Positions 1-13,843 are shown, counted from the stretch's first letter. The stretch is DNA of 64,000 bases from Polytrichum commune (GCA_950295325.1 OX485803.1:18350001-18414000), one strand, 5' to 3'. The notes: generated by a model from the letters alone, not told the origin. Numbers and translations are program-made.

Positions 1-1059
1 CCCGTTTCATACTGTGCAGCTCATAGTTATTAAGGATATTGAAAACAATAGTCTTTTCATTTCCTTTCATGCATGGGTCCCAAAAGTCTCAGTAAAATTG
101 CTGGCCCGTTCTGAGATATGATTCAGTAATGCACTTCAACACAAGGAGTCCGTGACACAAGCATGAGTCATAATGACATGTGATTATTCTCATAAAAACC
201 CTTCTCCACTCACGTGCAGCTCATATTCCAGAAACTACGCACATTTGATGTCCGGTAAGTTATTGTACCCTCTCATCTGGCTTACCATGCATCTACGAAC
301 CTGTATGAGGCATTTACAAATACATTGTGCTAAGAGGAAAGATTCTGGAATTGCAAATAGTACATGAGCAAAACTCTTCAGTGATTTATAGATATCAAGG
401 TAGACGTGTGTTATTCAGACACATTTTTCTTTGCACCCACTTTTCCTAGGGCATGAAACACACAAACTGTGCAAGATGATGAGCAAGCGCATAGCCATGT
501 GCCTCATGATTTTTAAAGGTCATATGAATATCTTATAAATTGTGCTCATTAAATGGTTATACTGTATAAGCCCTGTCCCCCAAAATAAATAAATAAATAA
601 ATAAAATCATGTTGCCTAATTAAGTTAAGACAATTATTTTTTGTGAGATGTAGCAGTAAGCTTTACAGCTGTTTCCACCAAAAATACCGCCAGTTGCTTG
701 TCATACACATTTGAGGACTTCAAGTTGAAAATTCTCTCTTTGCACTGTACAGGCAAGATGTGCCAGTGTATCCCCTCTGAACAACTTTAGACTGAAGCCA
801 ACCCAATGATTGCATGTAATGTTTTAATAGAATAAACAAGAACACATAGCAATCCTCTGATTTATCAGATATATATTGTACATTTATTCTAGTAAAACAT
901 TCTCTGGAGATTCAACATTCTCTTTGCAACACGGTTTCTTCAAATGATATCACATGTGTTCTGCAATACATCTTGGTAGAGTTGGATCCAACTACTGCAC
1001 CCTACATTGGAACTAGACCTTCTGTACAAAATGATGGTGGCTTAATTTTGAGATGCTGC
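1..1059. other. Region without a recognised gene
   Basis: No convincing coding sequence is seen. There is an AAAT microsatellite near 584-604. The stretch lies beyond the proposed end of the cap methyltransferase gene on the minus strand, so part of it is probably that gene's 3' UTR and downstream flank. Confidence 0.4.
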
Positions 1060-4000
1060 TCAGAAAATCCTTACTACCGTCCCATTCCTCAGTCGTCCCT
1101 GTAAAAACTTCAAACAAATATTCATAAATCAGGAAACAATTTGAAAGAATAATATGTAGATCGCAAACACACAAAAAAAAGCTGCATTAGGTGAGAACCA
1201 GTCATTTGATGTGCATTTGGAAGGGATGCGAGCTACCACTGGATGTCGAATCTGACCCAATAAAAGTGTTGCTATGCTGTCCAACCCTGAATGTTTACTG
1301 CTGTATCATTATAACTTCTTCTTCACTAATACGTCGATAATTTCCATGCGATTGGTGCTGCTGAGCTACTGGCTTTCCACACTGTCATGCCACATTCCAT
1401 TATAGTTTAGTATAATACAAACAAGACAAATTGCACTGTAGTCAATGATAGATTAGAGTTATCCTTTTATTCAACCAGAGTTTTAGTCGGGAATTGGTTG
1501 TTTTGCATACTATACTTCTCATGTTCAGTAAGTTTTCAGTGCATGCTTGGAGTCAGTGTCAATGAACAGGAAGGATTGACCACTAGTAACATATGAACCA
1601 GCTGAGTTTGAGAAATAACTGCTTGAAGTTCAAGACTTCGAGAAAATTACTGATCATTTCAGGGGAATCTATGGAATATACCTCAATTTAATAAAGAACA
1701 TCTGAAAGATCATACCATGTAACTGGTTGGACTTGGAAACACTAGGATGTCAACCAATCGTGCTCAAAAATCTCCCTGGGCACTGGTCAGTGTGGAGGTT
1801 TGAACAAAAAACTTTCTATATTGGTTCATTGAGGGTCAAACTCATTTTGGCATGCCAAGAGGTGTCCAGATGAGCTTTCCCCCCCAACGCACCGATATTT
1901 GTTCAAACCTCCACACCGACTCCAAGCTTACTGAACATGGACAGTTTTGTATGCAAAACAACCAACTCCTGACCAAAACTCCGGTTGAATTAAAGGATAA
2001 CTCTATTATGCTTGCTAAAGTTTCAACATGACTAGGAACAAATAAAAAGGGGTACATGTTCATGTGGACATGTGCAGAACATCCTGTGATATTTTATAAA
2101 TGATGTTTTCTTGTATATACTAGTTGCCACTACCTTGAACACATCATTTACCTTTCTGAATGCGAAGACAAGATAAAGATTTGCAGCCTTCCACTCGTCA
2201 TTTGAGAGGGTGTTGCCTGAAGCTGCAATACTCCCCACACATTCTTATCAGTTATCACTTAAAACACAGGCATGATTCCCCGGCCAAAATCCATCTGAAC
2301 CAGGCTATTAACAATTGACTATCATTGATGTAGGCTCAGATGGAATGAGAGGTAGTACCAGGATCCCCAAGTACTTCCCATTTTCTCAGCAAGTCCAAAA
2401 ATTCTGTGTGCTGGGAATAATCACGTAGAAAATCAAGGGCATTCGTCTTCAACACAAGCTGTAGTCCATACTGCACACAGAAACTGATTTTAGAGTTCAG
2501 ATGACTTTGTAGATAGGAAAAGTTCTTACACAAACACTGAAAACTGGAAACTAGCTTGTGAAAACGTTGTAGCTACAGATTCCCAATAATGAATGAATCA
2601 CACAAACTAGGAGAGAGTGTCACATGACACTTGGTGTTAGATGACAAGTCACAAAGACCACCAGACTAATTAACAGGGCACACCAATTTTAATGCCCCAC
2701 TAAGTTTATTGTACTGGTACCTCTTCTGCTAAAGCCTGAAAAGAGGGAAAGGGGACAACCCATTCAGAGCAGTTCCCAGCATCCTGCATACAGAACCAGG
2801 TGTGTTGTGAGATTTCCTTTTGGAAAACTGGATAAACGAAAATTTAGGAAAACAAAATCAACTAACCTTTGGATAATTGATAACCTTCCATGCAATCTAC
2901 CCAAACAACATCTTCATAAGTTTCAGCACCTGCAACTGAAACTCGTACTGAATTCCAAAAGGTTGCCCGGTTGGAAAACCCTGCAAAACAAATCGGAAGA
3001 TAGACAAGAATGAAGTGAGGCCCAGAACTTGGGTATGAGAGGACCCAATGGTGGACCCCATTTTAAAGAGAACACTGCTGTAGGACCAAAAATTCATATT
3101 TAAAAAACTAAGGGTGACAACTTTCTTGATGCCTGCCAGTGATACACACCTTGTCATCATGAATATCACCAAAGCGCACCCGGTAGATGCTATTCCCAAA
3201 CTCATTCATTCGACCTGCAACAATTGAACAAGGTGAGCACACGTACATGGAGAAATAACTGTCCATAAGGCCTCTTTAGGTTCTACTTAGGCGATACTGA
3301 TATCCAGTTGATATTTTCTTGTTAGATTCAATCTACACTTCATGGATATGACTACACTACATAATCTGATTTAGTGTGGCATCAAAATCAGTGATTATCG
3401 TGGCAACAACAGTTTTCAAACTCTTCAAAATTGATGTGTTGTCTAGTTGCAAATTATTGAAGTAGTAGTGCCACCTGTCTTATTGTCTATGCCAAGGTCT
3501 ATGCCACTTGTCATAACTACTTGTTGTGATTGATCTACAATACTGGTGAATCATGTGGCCCACAATAATAAGCATTAGGGAGAAAAGGTGTGACTAGAGA
3601 AATAATGTGGCCCATGCTAATTAATCTAATCTTCATTGTCGTGGGCCAATTACAAATAGTGTGGCACTCAGATATATAGTGTACTGACAACCACTCATTT
3701 CATCATGATGGCTAGGAAAGAATATTTACAGCATATGAAGAAACAAATTTTTTCTGATGCTAAGGACAAGCACCTGACCTTACTGATGGATATAACTTTA
3801 TGACACACTCTAATCTCTTGAAATAAGGTTATTTGAACCATACCATTAACCAAGTTTTGAGCAAGGACATCGGCATCTGGCATGATACCAAAGAAGCGGC
3901 CTCCGGGTCGCAACATGGTAGAAACATTGTGCAAAGCTCTGCGAGCTCGCTCCTCTGTTGACCATGAATATTGCAATGCAAACTAATAACCACAACCATC

Positions 4001-7000
4001 ATTACAGAAACTTCTTGTCAATATAATATTTGTCTCCTTGATTAGAGTCTCGGTCAATGTCCTAGCTAGAACAGGTGTAAAGCTCTACACAATCCCATCG
4101 ATGAAATGAGCAATCAGACACTTCAAAACCTTGTAATGATTTGATATTACAAAACAGCTTTGAAAATAATATAGACATCTGATAAATCAACAAAATCTGG
4201 ACATGGGTACACTGCAAAGTTTGCTTAACAGAATACAATAAAGGCAACTGGCAAAGGTCAGAAGGTCAGTACCTGGACACTGCAGACATCAAAAAGGCCA
4301 TCACCCTTTAAAACTGGCCCAAGGTCAACCTGCATACATGATCACACAAATTAGTCAAATTTGTATTCATTTATTTATAATATCAAGTTGTTTGGTACTG
4401 TACTGAAGTCAGCACAGGTTAAGTTTGTATGGGCATCAACTCAGAATGAACACCTAAATAGGAAGGGCTTACATCTCCCAATTTTGCAAAGAACAAGAGC
4501 ACAAGGACAGAAAGACAACACCAAGGAAAACTGCAGAAAGTACAGCACAAATTGTATTCCTCACAATGGCAAACACCATGAAGAGACAAACTCGATATAT
4601 TGAAGAATACATAGTAGACCCAGACTAAGAAATGTGCTTGCCATTAAAGAGCATTGAAGGTAAGCAGAAAACCTGAAAACAATCTGCACAGATCAGTTTG
4701 GCTGAGAAGCAGAAAGCATTGCGATTGTACCTGTTTCTAGCATCTTCAATCTGCTTACACAACAAACAAGATAGGTAACATGGGTGATGCGAGAGTCTGA
4801 CCTTGTCAACATCACTGCAAGAGAACAGAACAGTCTTGGATTCTAATAAGGTACAACATCACCGTTAATTCGAACCTAAACCAACACAGCGCGGACAACA
4901 GTTCCCATTCTACAGTTAGAGTGTGCACCATTCTGTATCAAGATGCACACAAGTTGCACTCGATTTCTAAGAGAATGTAGTTTCCTTCAAGTATAAACAA
5001 TGATGTGCTGCAGAAAAGATAAAAACAAGAGCAGTTGTGCACATACCAAGCCATTGGCAATGTCAACGCCAACATAGTGACCAATCCATGCTCTATCCCA
5101 CAACTTCAAATCTCCACCCTGGAAAGAATATGTCCAAAATATCAGACCTTATTCTGAACTCAGCAAGCCCACCTGTATAAAGTCTCCAGAGATCTACCTG
5201 TTTACATGCAGCCAAGACGGAATATCATAGGAGCACTCCAGCCCTTGGAATTCAGAACTTTGGTGATTCCATGTTGGTGAAGAAAACTTCTTACAGGTGA
5301 CACACTGTGCTTCAAGGAATGTGGCTGCAAACCTGTCAAGATCCAGGACTTGACACTGACCTAAAATGGGACCGTCACAAAAGTGCTTTGACATCCAGCT
5401 GAGTGTTTCACAGGATAGTAACTGAAATGTCAAAGTAGTTCTCACCTTCCCACATGCAATGTCCAGAACAGCATCGTCCCTCTCTGTATAACTATGGATG
5501 AGGACGGCCTTGATCTGTTTACAAACGCAACCAGCATAAATGTTTAGTCAGGGAATGACTCCACCAAGAAATATAATATTACAAGGGAAATTGACAAAGA
5601 AATACACACACTCTCTATTTTCTTGACATATTACCTAGGAAGTGTTGAGCACAAGACAAGTCCTTTAATTACAGCATTTCAGAACAAATGGCAGCAATTG
5701 ATGCCACGAATCTAAGTCAGCTCTTACACATTGGTATCTAAACAGAAACACCAACTACCAACAGGGAAAAGACAGACATTAGGAACAAAGTGTTCAATTG
5801 AAGATTACAATGCTACTCAAGCAAAGCCTGTTGAGCCATACGAATGTGTAAGTTTAATGCAAGATACAAAAGTAAAGCCGGGATGGAGCCTTATGAGGTT
5901 CGAAATTTTCATCCAGAATGGAAAGGAACACATATGCCATGCCATCGCCAACAGAGATTTCCAACAAAATAAGTCTTGGAATTGGATGTGTCATCATAAA
6001 GCAGAGGCAGATGTTCTTCATATCTTGCCTGGTAATTGTTGAGCCTCACAAGACAAATCCTCAAACTATAGCATTTCAGAGCAAATGGCAGCAATTGATG
6101 CCAGGAATCTGGGTCAGCTCTTACAAAATGATCTTCAAACAAAGACACCAATTACCAACACGAAAGAGACAAAATTTTGGGACCATAAGTATGATTGAAG
6201 ATTACAATGCTAAAGCAGGCAAAAGTCCTCTGAGCCATGCAAATGTGTAAAATTAATGTAAGATACAAAAGTAACGCTGGGACAGAGCCTTATGAGGTTG
6301 AAGAACTCCATCCAGAACAACAAAGGAACACACACATGCCATGCCATGCCATCGCCAACAGAGACTTCCAACAAAATCTCTTCGAATTGGAGTAAAAAAA
6401 ATCAGAGAACATGGCAGCAATTAATGCCAAGAATCTGAGTCAGCTCTCACAAATTGGTCGTTAACCAGAGACGCCAATTACCAACACGAAAGAGCCAGAA
6501 ATTTTGGACCAAATCTACAATTGAAGATTACAAAGCTATGCAGGCAAAAGTCTGCTGAGCCATACAAATGTTTAAGTGAATGTAGGATACAAAAGTAAAG
6601 CTGGGCGGGCCCTTATGAGGTTGAAGAATTCCATCCAGAACAGACAAGGAACACACACATGCCATGCCATGCCAGCACCAACAGAGACTTCTAACAAAAA
6701 CATTCTTGGAATTGGATAATAAGATTCAAGAGAAAATGGCAGCAATTCAGTGCCATGAATCTGAGTTAGCTCTCACAAAATGGTTTCCAAACAGAGAACC
6801 CAATTACCAACAAGAAAGAGACAGAAATTCGGGACCAAATCTACAATTGAAGATTACAATGCTAATTATTATGTATAAGATTTGATGCAAGTTACAAAAG
6901 TATTGAAATCCGGTACAAAGCCTTAAGAGGTTGAAGCATTCCATTCATCCCGAACGGAAAGGAACACAAACACATGGATGTGTTATCAATATACAGTAGA

Positions 7001-7199
7001 GGCCCAGTTATCGTACCCAATTGGTGAGCCTCTTCAAGTATCTTATAGGGCTCCTATGATGCTCCTCCCACATCAGGTCCTTGCGCTCGTTATTCTTGTG
7101 ATCCGACGTGCTCGGCTGGTCATCCGAGCTGTCACCACCACCTGCCACCTCAGCCAATTCCTCAGAAGATTCCCACACGCATCGGGAACCGCAACACAT
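1060..7199 (-). CDS. mRNA cap guanine-N7 methyltransferase, 11-12 exons
   Basis: This nuclear enzyme moves a methyl group from S-adenosylmethionine to N7 of the cap guanosine on nascent mRNA. Exons that join in frame are 7199-7017, 5514-5446, 5118-5047, 4750-4673, 4329-4273, 3982-3844, 3214-3150, 2980-2930, 2783-2721, 2470-2359 and 2222-2152, all with GT-AG borders. They read, in order: SPIRYLKRLTNW, then the SAM-binding VLDIACGKGGDLKLWDRA, GVDIANG, IEDARNRYN, FALQYSWSTEERARRAL, LRPGGRFFGIMPDADV, PFGIQYEF, SEWVVPF and LSNDEWKAANLYL. This matches plant cap methyltransferase along its length. The ATG at 7199 is the first in frame after an upstream stop. The short last exon (1098-1060, ending RLRNGTVVRIF) is a guess from an acceptor at 1099. 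The predicted protein is about 330 aa, slightly shorter than the roughly 370 aa of Arabidopsis. Introns 1 and 11 are swollen by repeats. The core exons look intact. Confidence 0.88.
1447..2015. repeat. Foldback element in the last intron of the cap methyltransferase gene
   Basis: The sequence from about 1449 to 1558 returns inverted at about 1905-2012, with a shared AGAGTTATCCTTT, GGTTGTTTTGCATAC and ATGTTCAGTAAG. A second inner pair is GTGGAGGTTTGAACAAA at 1791 and its complement near 1890. The centre holds TTGGCATGCCAA at about 1849. The left arm is interrupted by a hAT-type MITE (1560-1785). Confidence 0.7.
1560..1785 (+). mobile_element. hAT-type MITE, copy 1 of 3
   Basis: This 226-bp element shares its full length with copies at 14500-14721 and 51267-51494. 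It sits inside one arm of the foldback; the other arm shows the uninterrupted sequence. It is bordered by the 8-bp direct repeat GTCAGTGT (1552-1559 and 1786-1793). The ends CAATGAACAGGAAG and, from the other side, CAGTGCCCAGGGAG form an imperfect terminal inverted repeat starting CA, as in hAT elements. It has no coding capacity. Confidence 0.75.
5640..6960. repeat. Four-copy degenerate tandem repeat of about 325-400 bp in intron 1
   Basis: The anchor GGCAGCAATT recurs at about 5690, 6087, 6413 and 6738. Each unit then runs through CCAACAGGGAAAAGACAGA-like, TTGAAGATTACAA and CCTTATGAGGTTGAAG-like segments and a CATGCCATGCCA stretch. Units are diverged. Everything lies in the first intron of the cap methyltransferase gene. 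Open frames here are by-products of the repeat. Confidence 0.85.
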
Positions 7200-7700
7200 G
7201 ATAATAATCACACCCACAGTGAGAGCAAGATTCAAATTCAAAAATCCCAGATCGGTTGGCGGAGCAATTCATACTTGTGAGACGAGGTCTGGACGCCGAG
7301 TTCGTTGGCAGCCAGCTGAAGTCCCGATCCCTCTTCATTCTCGCCGAGTTCAGAAAAAAGAAGTGAGGGCGGGCGACCAAGAGAGAGAGGACATAGGAGA
7401 GAGAGGAAGAGAGATGTAAGTATGCTCCGATTGCGAGAGGAATTGTGTGCGAGAGGAGTGGACGAAGCAAGGCAAGGCAAGCAAAGCAAAGCAAAACAGA
7501 ACAGAACAGAACAACACAACAACACCAAGGCCACAAGCCATCGTCGTTCAAACCTTGGAGAAGACGAAGTTCCCATGTTCCATTAGGTTCCCATCCATAG
7601 GGAACCATGCATCACAACCTTCCGCCTTCCGCCTTCCGGTGAGAGGCAATCGTTGCATGAGGTACACTAACTATTGTATTTAGTGTCACCAATTCCTTTT
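7200..7700 (-). promoter_or_regulatory. 5' leader and probable promoter side of the cap methyltransferase gene
   Basis: Read on the minus strand, this stretch upstream of the ATG at 7199 holds CT-rich runs and a pentanucleotide array of TTTGC, TTCTG and CTTGC type at about 7465-7525. Such pyrimidine-rich runs are common in plant 5' UTRs. The start of transcription cannot be placed from sequence. Overlapping open frames here are low-complexity and were not called. Confidence 0.4.
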
Positions 7701-8655
7701 TGTCTTGCTCAATACTCATTGTAAACCGCCCATGTAGAGACACCAACACTAAATGTAAACCTAACACTATTTGTCATTCCTTGTAAAATATTTTTGGCAT
7801 TGTAGATTTATAAAGTTGCAAATGTTGTCACTTACTAAGCGATTTTTCCATTCAAATTCGATCATCCATGAAACCATTTTATTGCAGAAAAATTTAGGAT
7901 GCATAATATACCAAACTTTATTTCATTCAGTGGCATTTGGATGAACTAGGATTAAATTGGGATGACAGCAACATTGTAAACTTATCCATAACAAATGTCA
8001 TTAAGAAAAAATACCACGGTGATATAAAACTATATATGACACTAAATACAAGTTTCTTAAATGGGAACTTTTTCCCACTTAGCCCACCTCTCCTAGGATA
8101 TGCAACACATGATTAGTGCGAGACAGTTGGCAAACCCTAATTGAGGTTACAGCCGCTTTCCCCATAATTTTTTGAGCATCTATAGATCTCTTATTCATTA
8201 TCAAAGTGAATATTCTCATGCTCGTTGAATGGTTTTATAGGTTCTCCCATTTATGCTGACTATCAAGCCTAGAGTGATTAAACACTTGTCGATGTTCCAC
8301 CCAACCATTGACGACGATGTATGATACAGGTAGTGGAAAACAAGACAATGTTGGTATGTTTATTCAGAAATCATGATTTGTATTGTCAACTATGTATTGA
8401 TTTATATTTGGATATTGAGACCGTTCATAACTTGTTTGATTGAATATTGACATGTATTATTGCAAGGGGGGGAAGAAAATTGTCCCCTGCATGTTTGCTT
8501 CGAGAGAATGATGTTAATTATGAATGTGAAATGTCATGTTTCACAATATTACCCTGTATGAACACAAATGAAGAATTTAGAGGTAAAATGATTGTTTAAA
8601 AGTGTTGGGGTTCCAAGTCAAGTCAAAAATGATATAAATTTTGTTTTATTCATTA

Positions 8656-9650
8656 TGAACTTTAAAATGTATGTGTATAGACCATGCCCAAAAATGGTGG
8701 TTGAAACTTTAATGATTGAGAATTTCAGAGTTCATCACAAAGGGCATAAGCCATGTGCAAATGAGCAGTTTATCTCCTCCTCTTCACTTTATCTTTCCTC
8801 TTTCTACCCTACACCTCCACCTATTATGCCGAATATATTAAAAATGTGAAGAACATGCTAATTTTAATCTTCTTGTGGGGTGAACCCTTCATACCACGTA
8901 CGAACTAATGTGAGTGTCAAAAGGGGTTTTAATTGAGGCATTAGGATAGATAGTATAAATTAGGGAGAGGTATTGTTTCTCTCCAATGTGTACATTTTAG
9001 AAGGCTATAATTCATTTGAAGTAAAGTTAGATGTAGAAAAGGGGGTCATAAGGTTTACTGAAAAAGTTGACAACATATGTGTTAGTTTCATCCAATTCAT
9101 GTTTTCATCCATTGTTGTTGTGTGGTAATAGTCCATAATGACTATCATGTCCGTTCTTGTTATGATTTGCATTTGGGTCTAGATTTTTATAAACTACAGG
9201 ATCTTGGAGCGCTCACGGTCTCCCTTGAGTTTTGCTCTCCAAATTGTGGCTAAGCTATTGTGCTCTTATCTTTGTTTGTAAGATGCAATTGTTGAGTTGC
9301 ATGCTATGGATGAATACATGTTCAATGACTTTCTCATTGGAAAGTGAAAGTGGGTTTTATATGTATAAAGGACTACTTAATTAAAGTAGTTTTTTTTTAT
9401 ATGTAGTGGAAGCATTTATCACATTAAATTGCAAAGCTTAGTATAAATAGATGAGTCCATTTTCTAGCATGTCGTTAGTATGTATACATTTCTTATTCTC
9501 TGTAAACTTCTCACATATAAGAGGGTTTAATATCATAGTGATCCACACATGTCAAAATCTAAATTATGAAATGAACATGTATAGAACATGCCCAAAAACG
9601 ATGGTTGAGCACTTTGGAGTTCATCACAAAGAACTTAAGCCATCTCCAAC
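8656..9650. repeat. Dispersed direct repeat pair of about 100 bp
   Basis: The segment 8656-8770 and the segment 9566-9650 share a GTATAGA-CATGCCCAAAAA core followed by GAGTTCATCACAAAG and TAAGCCAT. The intervening sequence is not related. It is probably a remnant of a repeated element; no ends or target duplications can be defined. Confidence 0.5.
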
Positions 9651-11099
9651 TTTAGGTCACCACTTGATATAATATATCTTAAACATAGTCCAAGTTCTTA
9701 TAAACATGTGTGTTTTGGGTGTCAATGATGTAAATCAAAATGTCTGGGTTTTTATTTTTATTTTTTAACAATCCCTCCACACAAGCATACCCCTTGTGCA
9801 TCCATGTTAAAAACTCAACCCCCTATAGGTTTGCGGTTGTAGCATCTCCTATGTGTGTATCCAACGCAAATTGAGGTCTTTCAAGACAATTCACATGTCA
9901 AATCCACTATAACTATAACTTATATATATACTACACACTATTGTAGAGGGCTCTCTATTCCAACAAAAACAATCATATATCCCTCTAGCTTTGCCATGTG
10001 TCAATCCTATATTAGTTGACACCATCTTGAATTCCATGTGGAAACTACATGATGGCACTAGTAAAGATGAAACAAAAAACCCTCTATGGTATTTCATGGA
10101 TTTTTTTTTCTAAATGATTGAGAGGTACACTTGTATGTAATTTGGACTCATTTTTGCCCAAATTGAGTCCAATTGTTGGTGTATAATATAATAATACTCA
10201 TTTCACACCTCCCATTAACCCTGAAGCATCCAAGAGGCATGCAGTGCACCTTTGCATGCAGAATAACATGTATTTGAGGGTTTTAGTTGCATACTTCCGA
10301 TTTCAGCAAATTGTGTAGAAGTAATAACCATATTTTTGTGATTTCATGCCAACGATGTTAGCCTAACTTAGTAAAAGATTACTATTTACTCCTAGTTCCA
10401 ATCCTACTGCAACCTCTAAAAATAGTACAATGTTATATTGCTTGATTGATGGTCATTGTTGGATTCTCCCTTGAACCCTAAAGATTCTCTATGTGAGCAT
10501 TTCATTTTTAGACTCGCCTTGACAACCTTTAGCATATCAAAAAATTCTTCGGTGGATTTTCAAATAGTATAGGGAATATTCCATATCATATGGACCATCG
10601 TATATGCCCTGCTAAGTAATGTTATTTGAGCTGCCAAACTCCACTAAACACTACACTGAGTACGATATCTAGTGTGACCTATTATTTGGAATTATGCAAT
10701 GCTATATCTACTTATTGTATTGTACATCTCATATTTTACCAACAAATGTTAAATTGGTAATTTGGACATTATAGAACATTAACAAATTAACAAATGTGCA
10801 AAAAAGAGGTAAACTCTCTACATTTTTTGCAAAATATCTGCGCAAAATTTTAATTTTGAGCTTAATATAATAACAATTGATATCATTGAATTCAAATCAT
10901 AAATATTAATTTGAGATATCTAGAGTTGATATTCTACATGCTACATGATATCTTTGAATACTATAATTAATGGGATTCATGCTACATGAATATAACATGC
11001 ACATCACATTACCAAAGAAAGCAAGGCCTCCATTGAAATCGATCATGTTTTGGGGAGATTGCCGTTTTCTTGGCACTTCAATTAAGCTCTAAACCTCAA

Positions 11100-11162
11100 G
11101 GTTTCATTTCACATTAAGATCCCATGCGATGAACCAATCGAATCTTTACGTGAAATGAAACC
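11100..11162. repeat. Inverted repeat (13-bp arms)
   Basis: GGTTTCATTTCAC at 11100-11112 is followed by its exact reverse complement at 11150-11162. A further pair, ATCCCATG at about 11119 and CATGGGAT at 11162, extends the symmetry irregularly. It is not next to a recognised gene. Confidence 0.6.
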
Positions 11163-12676
11163 ATGGGATTTTACAAATAACCGATCTCAAATGACAAGAA
11201 AACTTCAATCCCCCAATTATCCAATTTCATGCGACGGTGATCCAAATTTTATTGGCTCTGTCTGTAGGACAGAGGCTATGCATCAACTTCTTTCGTTTCA
11301 AGAGCAAATTTCCTAACCACTTTGCGTTCACACTTGGACGTTACTTGTTCTTGTTATTTTTGGTCCACTTTATTTAATGTGGACTCTCTTTATATATATA
11401 AATTTATGTAATTGCTCCCTAAAATGCATTGAAAGAAATCTAGTTAATTATAGTTATTTCGGCAATTCTTGATTATTCATTTTAAAAATTTTGAGTGATA
11501 AATGAGTAGCTTCAATCCTTGACCCGCATTTGAGAAGAAGGTGCCCAAAATCCAAGAAAGGTTTGGTATAGTGAATAACCATGGATTGGCATGAGCAAAG
11601 TGGACAACTACAATTGTAGTGTTTCATAGTAAAGGACAGAGCCTCACGATTCTACCGTTTTCTTGTTTTATCATATTTTATTGAATCATGCATAACATTA
11701 CTCAACGTGCAAGTCTCGTTCGGTGGGTCTTTAGAATATCACAATGGGATACTTGAAAAGTTGTGCATGGAGACTTAGATTCAGATTGAACTCCCAACAT
11801 CCCATTGGTAAAAAAGAAAAGATAATAATATTGAATGTCCGTCAATCCGACGTGAATTTGAGCCCATTGGCCATATCATGCTCAAGAGTCCCCTTTGATG
11901 CATGACATGGTTTACTACCTACCTTATGGTAGGTGGGCCCTTGTATGTAGGGGTCGTGTTACCCTGTCCTTTTGTTATGTGAGGGGCAGGGGGGGGGGGA
12001 GAGTATGGGTTCATGTTTGCTATTGAGCTTCCTCTTATTGAGTATTGGGTATGTTGGATATTTAATAGCAATTTGCCATTGGAATTTGTAGTTTTTTGAG
12101 TTGTGTGTATAGTCATGCAGTGATAGTTATAAAGGGTCTCGTTTTCTAGCCTTGTGTTTTTATTGCATTTGCTAGCACGTTGTAGTTGGGTTCTTTCGTT
12201 TGTATGCCTTGTTCAATAAAGTTGTCATGTGTGAAGGTGAATTCTATGATTTGTATGGTCAGGTCCAGTGTGGGTATCAGGGGGTCGTTTTGTTTGTATG
12301 TTGCACAATGTATGTATACAATGTCGAGTTGAGGGTTTGCGAGACATTCACATCGTGTGTTGTTACACGTGCATCTTAATATCCATGGTGGGATGGTGTT
12401 GTCTTGTTGGTTACCACTGTTGTATTTTAAGGGCCCTCGTTGTTGAGTAATGTTATGTGTAGAGGGAAAAGTACTATTCTAATTGTACACTCTCCATTAT
12501 TCCAAACTATGCAACATGTTTATAGATGTTATGATAAGGTAAAGATTAGGTGTAGTATTCAAACGTAAGAAACGGAGCACAGAGAACATTCCATATATTG
12601 AAACTATAGAAGAGCATATTGTATAATGATTTAGGCACTAAAGATGCAAGATTTGTAAATAAATAAATAAAAATAA

Positions 12677-12718
12677 AGAAGAAGAAGAAGAAGAAGAAGA
12701 AGAAGAAGAAGAAGAAGA
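12677..12718. repeat. GAA microsatellite
   Basis: An uninterrupted GAA repeat of about 14 units follows an AAAT-rich stretch. The minus-strand frame across it gives only polyphenylalanine and is not a gene. Confidence 0.95.
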
Positions 12719-13843
12719 CCCGTGTGCAAGAGGAGACTCTAATGATACTTGAATGTACAATCAATTTGGGTTATAATAGACCACTTTAATTGTCTACTTC
12801 TAGGATACTATTGTAGGTTGATAGCAAGTTGGGCATTTTTTTTCAATAATTAATCAATTTAAAAAAAGGCTTAGGCAATCCATAATTACATTTTTGAAAA
12901 ATTAGGCAAATATGTATATGTATATTTATTCATTCAAACACATAGCATATCCTACATACATATCTGTGTATTGTAACTTATTTCTCATTCATTCATGACT
13001 CTGGATTGAGCTTTCTAATGCACCAATTTTCCTAAAACTTAGGCATTTAAATGATTTTCTTTCTTTCATTTAGGCCATCTAGCTCAATATTTTTTTTTTA
13101 AAAGGATAAATTATTTGAATTATTTTTCACCCATCCTGCTATTAGCCTATGGTGTAATGAACTATACCACAGTTCATCTAGAATCGTAATACCTGCTTAT
13201 GTGAAATCTAATGTATATACATGCTATCCTTACCAAAAACATGGATCAGAATTGAATGAATTATAATTTAATGAATATAGGACAATTCAAATAAATTTAT
13301 AAATATAAAATCAATGTAATTCATCTTTCATATAGCCCAATAAACTCCAAGTGATCATATATTCCAATTTTAGAATTACCAAACACATGTCTATTCGCCC
13401 ATTGAATGTATGTTACAAGCCACACCCTTTACACCTAACATTGTGGGTAAAAAATACATAGGCCCACTCTATTTTATGTGTGGTTGAAATTAGGGCAGTA
13501 CATGAATATACAATATAATGATATTTTATGTGATATGTAATATAATAATGACAATATATTTCTCAACCCAAGATAATTCATATTCTTGTTAAAAAAATTG
13601 ACTTCAAATTTCTAGTTTTGAGCATATAATATTGTGGGTTCAAAAATGGCATGGAAGAAGAAAGTTACTTTGAACAAAATTGTCACGGTATGACAAGATT
13701 ATAGTGGGCCACAATACTAGGTGTAGAATGTGTAATTACCATGCATGTGAGCTTATGAGAAGGCACAAAACTTGAAAATACTACAAACAGGCACTTCCCC
13801 ATCTGATAATCTTGAACCGCAAAGAGGAGTGGAATACTTATTA

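Larger units (their letters stand above)
7701..13840. other. Gene-free AT-rich interval
   Basis: No conserved protein or RNA gene was recognised over about 6 kb. It contains an approximately 100-bp direct repeat (8656-8770 and 9566-9650, sharing ACCATGCCCAAAAATGGTGG-like and GTTCATCACAAAG segments), an inverted repeat at 11100-11162, homopolymer runs, and a GAA microsatellite. Confidence 0.6.

Noticed and set aside
2721-2783. Suspected frameshift in the cap methyltransferase exon carrying SEWVVPF
   Set aside because: Re-reading base by base gives an intact 63-nt exon ending ALAEE.
7162-7608. Minus-strand frames rich in Leu, Cys and Phe upstream of the cap methyltransferase
   Set aside because: They arise from the pentanucleotide repeat; the conserved frame begins at 7199.
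12546-12764. Minus-strand frame with a polyphenylalanine run
   Set aside because: It is only the GAA microsatellite.
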